The notes under the pieces: generated by a model
What the model saw: only the letters and a program-made list of their open reading frames with translations
Database searches by the model: none
Told to the model about the DNA's origin: nothing
Shown: positions 39,701-51,700 of the stretch, in pieces
How the letters are laid out: each line of letters starts with the position of its first letter
How positions within the stretch are numbered: the stretch's first letter is position 1
Program-made: the position numbers and the translations under genes
NCBI GenBank assembly: GCA_949316235.1
Contig: OX438742.1
Coordinates: 31,192,853-31,256,852, forward strand
DNA: 64,000 nt
Direction: 5' to 3'
Source: Oegoconia quadripuncta
Taxonomy: Eukaryota; Arthropoda; Insecta; Lepidoptera; Autostichidae

Positions 39701-42700
39701 AGGCGGGGGAGTCCAATCACGCGGCCGAAAAGGTGCGTTTGAGTCTTTTGTTACGTTAGTCGTTTCTTGCCATCGCGCGTGATAAGACTGCTCTCGTTGA
39801 CGTTATTTTCTTTCCCTTGAACTACTTGCGCTGTGTTAACTGGACTCTGATTTGCCTCACGATTACCTCTGCTTGTGTTTTGGACCCTGATTTGCCTTAC
39901 GATCACCCTGTGCTTGTGTTTTGGACCCTGATTTGCCTTACGAATACCCTGTGCTTGTGTTTTGGACTCCGATTTGCCTTACAAACAACCGGTCCTAGTT
40001 ACTCTGTGATTTGGATTGTCTTTGTGCAGTACCATGAGTTATTCACTAAGCCAATACGCAGAGATGCATTCTTATTATGGCGTTTCCCGAGGCAACGGTA
40101 GTGAAGCTGCGAGGCTTTATCGAGAGGCCTTGGAAAGACGAGGAGAAATAATGGAGCATTACCCGGATCACAGGGTTTTTAATAATACACATAATACCCT
40201 GATGGCTGGACGTATCCCCGGGCGAAATCAACCTCGCGGAGCTGTATTCCGGGATCCGGAACGAGTGGAAGAAGTATTGGAAGAAATTCAAAGAGACCCG
40301 TCTACAAGTTCCAGAAAAATAACAAGACGAACTGGCATTCCAAGGACTACAGTTCTAAGAATTCTTAAGGACGGTAAGGCATAAAAATTTCGTTAACCTA
40401 GCTTTTAATTGTATTGTTAAAAAGGTATAATTTTTTCTGTTATTATGAAAACATTGTCGATAGTAGTGGTAAGTCTATCTCTAATTTAGGTAATTGTCTT
40501 TTTCTTCCAAACCCATTTTGTACAGACCTGTATCCAGCTAACTTGTGATAGGTACTTAGCAGGTTTTTTTTATTGCAGAAGGGTTCCATGCGTACCACAT
40601 CCAGCGCGTCCAGCAGCTCCATGAATCCGATTACCCAAGAAGAGTGACTTTTTGTGAAGCAATGATACAACGATCGGAAGAAGACCCTGATTTTTTTAAT
40701 AAAATACTGTGGTGTGGACCGACGAGTCCCGATTCGAAAGAACTGGGATATTCAACATTCACAACTACCATAGCTGGGCCATCGAAAACCCACATTTGAC
40801 AAGGGCATCCAACTTTCAAACACACTTTAGTGTCAACCTCTGGTCTGGGATCCTAAATGGAGAGTTAATTGGGCCCTTTGAATTACCGGCCAGGTTGAAT
40901 GGAAATTCTTATCTACATTTTTTACAAAACAATCTTCATGAATTGTTAGAAGATGTGAATCTCCAGATCCGACGAGAAATGGTATTCCAACAAGATGGTG
41001 CGCCCTGTCACTATGCGGTACAAGTGAGAGAGCACCTAAACACCACTTTTCGAGGAAGATGGATTGGGCGTGCAGGGCCGATCGAATGGCCTGCACGTTC
41101 ACCAGACCTCAACCCAATCGACTTTTTCATTTGGGGATTTTATAAAGATCTGGTGTACGCGAAGGAAAGCAACAGCGAAACAGAATTGAGACAAAAACTT
41201 TCAGAAGCGGAGAGAAAAATAAAACAAGAATATTCAAGTAGCTTCAGGCAATTAAAACATAACTTTTTAAAACGTTGTCGTTTATGTATTGAACTTGGAG
41301 GAAGGCATTTTGAAAATTTATTATAATAAATGGAATTTTATTTAGTAATTTGTGTCTTTTATTTACTATCCAAAAACTGGTAATTTCACAAGTAGCAATT
41401 TTGACAAATGCTCACTTCTTTAATCATAATGAGTTCGAAATTTTTCTAAAAATACACGAGCTGCAGTTATTTTACAGGAATTCCAAACAAAATTATGTTA
41501 AAATTACATTTTTAACTTTAATTTACCATAATAATAATAAAAAGTATGTAAAAGAATTTTTAACGCTTTAAATGATTTTTAATGATTTTCAGACTAACCG
41601 CCTTCAAAGGCCGATTGCAACAAAAAAAGCCTATTAAGTGCTATTTTTTTTTTATTTATTATGGTAGTTAAGTACCTTGCAAAGTTTTAAAAGTTTGTTA
41701 AAAGCAATGGAAACTCCTTCTTGTATTTTTAAATTGAATTTGAATGTTTCAGTAAAACCTACTAAAAAGTTAATTTTTAACTTTCAGCCCTTTTTTGAGC
41801 AACTTTGAATAATTTCAGGAAGTTGAATTATTTTTTTTATTAAAACAACATTCAATACAATTATGTCACAAAAAAAAATCTGCTAAATACCTACTACAAA
41901 AAAAGATATGAATTTTTGAAACCTGGCTTGCAGAAAACATCCAAAAATCACAAAAAAATTAACAACTCGAAAAATACAAAAAATCGCGGAACATACATGG
42001 GGTATTTTCGGACACACCCCAGTATGAGGAATCTAAAAAAAATTTGTTGACGTCACTAGTTGGACCACCCTGTATAGGCGCAGGGAATGGGAAAACCATT
42101 ATGTGATTTCACAGTTTGTCTTCAACATCATCATTGTGTTTAGCTGTCTTTATTAATACTGGTTTATATCTATTAAACATTATATTTATTTGAAATACAG
42201 AATGATAATTATCATATTTCAGTTGTGTATCAAATATCAAACAATGGGACCGTGTATGATCTATGTGTGTATGGTGACTCGTGAACTAACACCTTTTCTC
42301 AGTATAAACAACCGTATTACAAATTAATAAAATCGGTTTTGGTAGCACAGAGTTACAATTGATATAACATTAGCATCCATTGTATTAGGAAATTTATCAT
42401 ATATCATATATAAATCAGCCACTTTTGTTATAATTATAATATTTCAATAATAATATTGTATTTCAAAAGAAATCTTAATTTATCGAATGAGGACCATTGA
42501 ACCCTATTCACCCTTAAAATTTCAAACAAACAAACAAACGAAATTACAACTACCAGTTACTTTAATTTTTTGGAAGTTATGTAAGCCTCATTGGCATTAT
42601 CGTAACACTTTAACAAATAGTAGCGATCGGTTAAAGGCTTAGGACCTTAGGATGCAATTGAAATAGAGCCTTAATTCTCATATAACTAGTTTGGCCATAA

Positions 42701-45700
42701 GGCGGCCTTTAGACTCTCGTCTTGCGGTTGACTGAGGGCCTAACTACGTGATTACTCGCGATTGACTGACTAACGTCGAAAATCTAGATATTTAGATTTT
42801 TGTCTTTTGCAGTCACAAAGTCATGACGGAGCGTGTAATGGCTTGCTGTCACTCACGCATCAGTCACGCGTCAGTCAGTCGTGATTTGAACAGTGATGGA
42901 AGCGCGCGTGTTATCGGTGACGCCTTCATCGCACTGCCGCCGCTCGAACTCACGCATCAATCTCACGTCAGTTAGTGGTGATTTGAACAGTAATGGAAAC
43001 GCGTGTGTGCTCGGTGTGGCCACCATCGTCACCGCCGCCGTTCGAACTCACGCATCAATCTCGCGCCAGTCAGTGGTGATTTGAACAGTTGTCACTCACG
43101 CATCAGTCACGCGTCAGTCAGTCGTGATTTGAACAGTGATGGAAGCGCGCGTGTGCTCGGTGATGCCTTCATCGCACTGCCGCCGCTCGAACTCGCGCAT
43201 CAATCTCACGTCAGTCAGTGGTGATTTGAACAGTAATGGAAACGCGTGTGTGCTCGGTGTGGCCACCATCGTCACCGCCGCCTTTCGAACTCGCGCATCA
43301 ATCTCGCGTCAGTCAGTGGTGATTTGAACAGTGATCGAAGCGCGCATGTGCATGGTGACGCCATCATCGTCACCGCCGCCGCTCGAACTCGCGCATCAGT
43401 CAGTCGTGATTTGAACAGTGATGGACGCGCGGGTGTGCATGGTGACGCCATCATCGTCACCTCCGCCGCTCGAACTCGCGCATCAGTCAGTCGTGATTTG
43501 AACAGTGATGGACGCGCGCGTGTGCATGGTGACGCCATCATCGTCACTGCCGCCGCTCCAATTCACGCGCCATCGGTAGCATTGCGTTGAATAGGATTTG
43601 AAGAGTTGATATTAAAAGTACCATACACCGATATAACCAACACATCCTCCGTCGAAGAGCATAAAATATCGGGGCGGCTACAAGGGCTGTTAACGCTAAA
43701 ATTCGCCGAAACCCCATTAGGAAACAAAAAAATCTTATAGCGAGAAATGAAGATTCCCGCTGGGACTCTATCGCGTATAATAAAACTAGACCTCAGCTCG
43801 GTGCTTATGGTCTATATACAGTACATGCTCTAAAAAATCCCTTCAGTTAAAGAGAGTTGATCGATCAAAACGCTTTATGTCCCGATACGCAGGTGAAAGT
43901 CACAGTAATATCCTTTTTACTGATGAAAAAATTTTCACTATTGAAGAGTATTACAACAAGCAAAATGTCAAAGTGTACGCTCACAGTTTTAAAGAAGCTG
44001 CGCAAGTGGTCGGTAAGGTCATCATCCTGCATCCGTGATGGTTTTATCCCGGGAATAAAACCATGGAGATGGGACACCCGTCTTATCAAGGAGTCACAAG
44101 CATAATTTTTGTGAAAAAAAGAGTGAAGACTTCAGCTAAAGTGTATCAAGACATTTTTTTGGATCGTGTTGTGAAAGCTCTCGGCAATACACTTTCAGAA
44201 ATGTGCTGTAGACTTTTCATCAGGACTCTGCACCTGGCTGGCTGGCTCCAAGCCAAGCTGGCTCGAAACCAACGTTCAAGATTTTATAAGAGCTGAAGAC
44301 TGTCCCTCGTCTAGCCCAGATCTGAACCCCTTAGACCACAAATTATGATCAGTTTTAGTGGACTAGCCTGCTTAAACGACTCGCCGACAAGCATGCAGTG
44401 GCTAAATTTCGCGTGGAAACAGACATATTAAAAGCCTGTATCAAAACTAAACGTGGCTGGCCATTTTTATTTTTTGCTGAGACTTCAATAAATTTAATTA
44501 AGATTACATTACTTTATAAAAAAAGTAATGCATTTTCATTTATAACAAAACTTATGGCCGGACCAGCTATATTATAGTGTGGACAACCTTCAGTGTTGTA
44601 TGTAATATTATACAGCAAAAATGTTTCCAACTCAAAACACTCAAGTATTATTTTTAATTATTGTACAGCCGTAGAAAAAGTATTATTTTAATGGAACAGC
44701 GTAGTAATTCGGCAATACAACACGCGTTCTGTGCACATTACTATTGGATGCTGATAGCGATACTTAGACTAATAAATAACATTTGAATTGCAGTCAGTTG
44801 GGTAACATGGATCACAAATAATTAAATATGAGATTGGAAAGCAGTAACTATTGCTAAATCATTCTTTTAATATGAATCATAGATGAAATCCTTTCGCAAA
44901 TTCTTGTAATGTGACAGATTACACCACAATTTATTTAATTATTTTTTTACCTGGACTTACAAACCTGTATACATCATAAAATGCAAATACTAAAGAAGAA
45001 AGAAAGAATTCCGTCATTTTCTCAATATCTAAAATGCGACAAATATGAGTCTATAAGGTCTAGTATGCCAAAATGATAAATTTTCTACAATAATTTCGAG
45101 AATAATATTTCATTAGTTTTATAATATTTTGTTATATTTATTCTATCAGTTTAATGGGTGTAATGAGTGTATTCCAACATCATTCACAAGCGCTTTTTGT
45201 TAATGTTTCAGAGGAGGGATATCTAAGGAAATAATTGAAATTTATTTTACAGAACAAGGTGCAATCACCAACGAATACCGCTGCGAATAATCCTTTCCTG
45301 TCGACCGCGCCTGCAGGAGGCCAATCGCAGTCCATAGTGGATCTTTTCGGGCCGACCCCGGGCGACACAGCCAGTACTACGAGCAAAGCGTCCGATGATC
45401 TGTTGTCGCTGGGCAATCCATTTGCTGATATGTTTGGCGGTAAGTAAAAATCAGAATATATCAAAAATGGTGACAGCAGAAACAAATTGATTACTTTATT
45501 GGTTAGGTAACTGGTGGACTGTTTGTGACTATAATGCGAGTGTAGTGTTTCTTGAGACAATGATCTGACTCGAGTAAACCACGAATATTTGCCACGACCT
45601 GGCAAATAGTAGTAACGTAACATCTAAATGTTCATTTACCGAAAAAATATTATATTATCCTTTTTACCATCGCGATATTAACCTGGCTACAAGGTTATCT

Positions 45701-48700
45701 CCATACTCGATAGAGGCGACGGGATGGCCATGCAGATCAGAGTATTTAACGATGGAGACTCATAACGGCCACAGCTGCATATATCTTTATCGACTCGTTC
45801 TAGATGCATTGGTTCAGTCTACAAACGTCCAATTAGCTAAATGGCTACCAACTAAAAATTACAAATTCGCTGAATATCTAATTCTGGTAAAGGCTAAATT
45901 CTTCAATAGCTCTTTAAAATACCATTTCTTGAAATGGCCAATTGTCAAAATATGTGTTACAGAATAAGACTAACTCCTCTGATTATATTTTAAGGTGATC
46001 TCTCCAATTTTTTAGGAGTTCCATAGTCAACAAGGAATTTGTAGGTCGTTCAAAAATGTTAGAAGTTATCTAAACAGTTTTTCGATTCAGGGATCCGTTT
46101 GCGAAATATTAAAGTTTAAAGTGCTAATTCTCGTTAAAGTCAAGTCTGCCAGCTAAACTGTTGTTTTTGGATAAAGGAAAAATTCACTGCGGTAGTAAGT
46201 AATAACGAAGTTAAAAGGAAACATATCACAGTTAGGTAGGTTTTATAAGTTATTGAGTAATTCTCGAAAAACTTATAAAATTTATTTTCCCTTGAAAATT
46301 TATCAACAACAAAAGCCCCCTTCTAAGTCGGCATACTGTGACGGACAACTACGGAACCCTACACTATGCGTATCACTTGGCCGGTTTTTATGGTAAATGT
46401 GAACATAAAATAGTAGGGTTTAGAAATAAAACCAGCTTATGCCCGCGCGGTTATTTTTCATATAATGAAGTCACCCATATCCGACCCTTCAACTATCCTA
46501 TTACATCCATCCATTCTGATGCTCCGACATGATCTGAAAGAAAGACGCAAACACATTTTCGCATTTATAATATTACTAAGCTTTCCGCCCGCGGCTTCGC
46601 CCGCGTGGATTACGTTATCGCGGACTCTTGTCTTAAAATAAGGTACTCCAGGTCCCAAGCTACCTCTTCGCCAAATTTCAATATGATCGGTTCAGCAGTT
46701 TAGGCGTGAAACCGAACAGACAGACTTTCGCATTTATAACAATAGTATGGAAAAATAATAATTTATTAGTGATATTTTACGACCGATTGGTGTAGTAGAT
46801 GTAGGAATGTAGACCCTACCCCCAAAACCATCGGTTGCGAGTTCGAATCCCGCTAATAATGTTTGTTTACGGAAAGGAGTAACGACCCAACACTCGATGA
46901 GGCTTCCGCATCGATTTAATATGGAAACGTTAGAACTACTAGTTATAGATAGAATGGAATAGATTTTTGTTGTGACACATGCATTTACATATTTCTAGCC
47001 TCATAGATTAATCTTATAATCTAGGTGCAAATAATCGAGCACTAAGCTGAGGTGAAATTACATACAGCTGACACAATCCACATAGATCGAGTAGGTAGAT
47101 CGATTTTCTTATTTTCTTAATTCAAGTAGGATCGCATAAAGATTTTCATTAACTCTGATCTTTAGAACATAATAAATACGACTAAATTTAGCTTGTAAGG
47201 AAAATCGATATACCTACTCCGATCTATCGATTATTTGATTAGATATTAATTATCCAACTAATATTATAAATGCGATAGTTTAAATGTACCAAACATGTCA
47301 CTGTTACTCAATCACACTAACTCCTGCATAGCATTTTGATGAAATTTGATACAGAGATCGGCTGGCTATGTTATGTCCTGAATTAACTCATAAGTTTTTT
47401 ACCGAAATTTGAAACAAATCCCACAGGATGACAAATGGATATCACGAGAGCGGAAAGCTAGTTGTTAATATAACTTAATATAATAATCATCAATATATAT
47501 ATAACTATACTAAACTTATCCTGACTATAATCTGTGCGTACCACGTATATGGATGTATAGGTAACCAAAAAGCGATACTGAAGGACGTAGTATTGTAGAT
47601 AGTGTTATGTTTAAAACAGTAATATGAAACATATTTCCTGGTTAGTTTTGTGATACCAATTGTGTAAAATACACTTTAGACATTCCTTTACACTGTATAA
47701 AATAAAAGCACATCCCAAGCTTACTGGGAATGGTATGAGCATGTTGTCAAGAATTACTATATATTCACCCAAACAGCATATTGAACGAGTGTAAGTAAAC
47801 ATTACAGAATAGCAATGCAGTAGAAACAATGTTAAAAGAAAATTAATTAAATATCAGGATATATAATGTTCCGAAAATGTTTAAAAAAGTTTTCATCAAT
47901 TCCAAGCCGAGTGACAATGATACAACGCCGATTTATTATCATGAAAACTTAAAAAGAAAATCTATTGAACAATAGCATGATGACATTATTTTAGTTTACT
48001 CATACATTCATCATTTCCGACAATTTTTTTTGCTGTACTGCATTGTTATTCAAGAATGGACCACAATTTTTAGCGGCCCCGCCATCCGCATCTGCCCAGC
48101 CAGCGGCCATGTGGCCGCAGCAGCCAACCAACGGATTTGGGGCTTCGTTTCCGACGCAAGCTCCTGCGAACAACACCTTTGTATCCGAAGCTAACTTCTC
48201 TAACGTTTTCAATAACACTGACACTACAGGTGAGGCGCTTTCTCTTTTGTACATAATGAATGAGGCTTATTCTTCGACTTAATAAACATCAGAGCTACAT
48301 AATTATTGGTTGGTTATTTATTTTGAGTACGACTCAAATAATAGATGTACTAATTTTTATGATATAGGTAGATAGATACCTTTGTGGCATTATTGATTAT
48401 TTTATCTTCAATTAACTTAGTGTAATGTTATATAATTATTGGTGTTTGTGAACTATTCTATTAGATAATGTATATTTTTTCTTCAAAGTGGAGTATGCTA
48501 AATTCTTGAAATCTTTTCTACAAGCTGCCGCTGCAAACCCGTTCATGGGCATGGGAGATCCGACACAGCCCATAATGGCATCCCCCGCCCGTCCCCCTCC
48601 TCCTACCAATCCCCCGCAGCCTAAATCCGCCTTTGACGACCTTGAGGACGCAATGCGTATGTCTCTCGGAGGATCACCAGCCAAACAATCCCAACCAATC

Positions 48701-51700
48701 ACGCAGCAGCCACAACCAATGACGGCACAAACTTTCGGTGACGTCATGTCGATGCAGATGTCTCAGCCTATGATGTTCGGCTCCCCAGCTCGACAACCGA
48801 TGATGCCGATGGCAGCCATGGGTTCGATATTTGTGCTTGATGGATCGTTCTGTTTTAAATGTCTAAGGCTTCCTGATTTGCCAATAACTAGTGTGTGCTT
48901 CCTGTTCATTTATTTCCAAGCACAAGCTTACGCCAGATTTTTTGAATCTATGTACTTTTATTTATTAGTACCCTAGATATAGTAATTAATTATCGTACAG
49001 TTTGGTATTGTATTAACACTAACAACCATTACTGATTCATTTCAATTTTTATACCACTTACCCATATTTTAGTCCCTTGCCCATATTTATATTATTTTAT
49101 TCTTTATGGTACTTTTATTATAAATATAGATACATATCGGTCGCGCGTCAACCGTAACACTTTGAACCGACTTTACTTTCATGAATTGTTATTATTACTG
49201 GCGATCTGCATAATATACGGGTAAAAGTGGTGTTATGTTTGACTTGAGGTCGATTTTAAGGGCCAGTGCAAACTGTTGGCTCCACTCCACGTGAAAGGCC
49301 ATTTTTGAGAGCATTTGTAAATTCAACTGTATAGTCAGTTCCTGCTGGCCGCGAGGGCGTGTGCTATACCGTTCATAGTTGCTGAGGAAGCTTATCCTCT
49401 ATTAATTTCAATCGTATTCCTATACAATTAAAGTTAAGTTTCAATTACAATTGTAAACGCATTGCCGCCACAAAATTTACGCTGACCCTATTCTCTCTAA
49501 GGTCATACGAAATCTGTAATGTTGGTACTTAAATAACTACAGTTTTATATTACTCATCTACGCTTTAATATAATTAAGACATATTTTTTTCAGGGCAACA
49601 ACAGCAACAACAACCTGGTAAAGTTTTGACAGGTGATTTGGATTCGTCTCTCGCACAGCTCGCCAACAACTTGTCTATCAACAAAAGTGCTACTGCTCAA
49701 AAGTAAGTGGAAATTTACTAATTAAAGTTCATCAGTGATTTGATTACCACCAGAAATATATATATATATTTTTATATATCTCGCTTGTAATAATATGTAT
49801 TATACATATTCAATTCTTAAATTAATAATTCAGGTATATGTAGATAGGTTTTAGAATTTATCAAGTTTCAGACGAAAAATATATCGCCGTAATAATGAGG
49901 GTGCTACCCAGGAGAATGATTATATTACAAACGTGCCTTGGCAATTTGGCAGTGCAATGCTTACCTCTGTATTGAAAAATAATCAACATTTCCATGCCAT
50001 TGCGCTGTATGTCTTATTTTGAAACCGGGGGCTTATCGTCTAACTTTAAAAGCTATTGCGGTCTGAAGATCGAAAGATAACGCGATGATTACTGGAGATT
50101 GACAATAAGCCCCTTCTGTAATGTTTTACAAATACATGTGACTAATTCATTAATTCTTTACTTTCTAATTAATACGAATGCATAGCAATTTCTACTATTT
50201 TCCCTTTTGCCATCTTTCTAATTCGGAAGTGTATGTTGTGATTTTTTTGGTCTGAAACTGAATGCTATTTATTACCATACATAATACATTGTCGAGTGAA
50301 GTATGTGTACTCGCCTAGATTGCTAGTTAAATTTTTCCTCTCCAATCCAAAGCCAAATTTATATTGCATCTTGTATTTCTTCTTTATTTCCAGCCATTTT
50401 AGTGCTATGTGCTAAAATAGGCTATTTATAAAAGATAGCAAGCAGTTCTTACAGAAATAAGTGAAAGTATAACTAAGGATTATTATTTATAATACGTGCT
50501 ACACAATACCGGCATCCCATTGCAAATGCTTCCTTAGTATGTCCGTTAAATCAAAAGATAGAGAAATATTCCATAATAATATCACAAAAAATTTGATAGT
50601 TCGCTTACTCTATGAGTTGGAGCTAACAAACTAAAACGATCTTGATCGTTCTACATACTTTTCCATGATATGGTAAGTAATACCTGCTGCTATAGATGAT
50701 ATTGTTTAATACATTCAATGCCAATTAGCCGGCCACAAAAATTCGTTGTTTACAACGTATATTATACTCGTAGTTGGCATGGAACTAGTTAATTTACAGT
50801 ATTACCTAAGTCCGAACTGTAATGGCTTAAGAGTAACCTCAGCAACCGAGGGCTAGAGACCCCTGTTCTCTCTTACCATACTGCGACATTATTAACCTTC
50901 TTCTTTTCGAGTCGAGGCAAGTTTAAAATTTTATTATATAGTTTTATATTATATCGATGCGGACGTTTCAATGTGTGTCGCATCGTTACTCTATTCCGAA
51001 AGCAAACACTTAACTACAACTATTTTGCGAACGCGTAGGTAGGTGTGCGCCCTTTGTGTCTTACCCGATAAAGCAGTTTAAACGTCTTCGTGCCAAACTT
51101 CTTTGTTTCTTCTATTCAAATATTTTAAGTGTTTCCCTGTAGCGGGTTGCTTTTAGTACGATTTAACCACTTCACGCGTACATTATTTCGAACTCAAATT
51201 CATCTGCACACGTCCGTTCACACACATGAGCAAAAAAAGACTGAGCGCCCTTTTATCATGGAAAAGACCTCACCACAGATGAGCCAGTCTGCGTCGCTCG
51301 GAATGAGCCGCTCAACTTGATTAAAAATATACACACATGCGAAATGAGCGGCTCAATGAGCGCATACTCACCTGTGTGAACGCCGCTGTAGGCATGCAGG
51401 TTTCATCACGATATTTTCTTTCACCGATTTGATACATTTAACCACAACATTATAAAGAGAGCAGTAATTAATGTTAAAATTTGGAAGTCACACCTTCCTT
51501 CAGAATTGGCTGTTCAACTCGTGACAGTCCGTCATATTTAACATAAAATACTCATAGTTGAAAGATTAATAATTATAATAGGGTATCTAAAATGAGTACC
51601 TACATTTTAATATATCGAACATACTGATGAAGCTATTTTTGAGTACCTATCACTCTTTAGAGAGGATAATGCTTTACACCCTGCGCCTTAGATAATTAAA

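Larger units (their letters stand above)
38812..42074 (+). mobile_element. DD41D mariner-like transposon with 628-bp TIRs
   Basis: The ends are TACAGGGTGGTCCAACTAG and its inverse, with TA on both outer sides (38810-38811, 42075-42076). Length is 3263 bp. The arms 38812-39439 and 41447-42074 are inverted near-copies of 628 bp each, unusually long for this superfamily. The interior holds a GC-rich leader, a small tandem repeat and a two-exon transposase that has been frameshifted. It sits in the lap intron between exon 8/9 and exon 10, in the same orientation as lap. Confidence 0.95.

Noticed and set aside
42893..43590. Several ORFs of 63-114 codons as repeat-protein genes
   Set aside because: They follow the minisatellite, occur on both strands and overlap; no start context or known domain.
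46781..46860. tRNA gene
   Set aside because: A- and B-box-like motifs are present but acceptor arms do not pair, and the sequence matches the SINE at 20310-20530.
48055..48073. Extended lap exon 11 starting at CAAG|AATGGA
   Set aside because: It would not join exon 10 in frame; kept only as a possible alternative acceptor.
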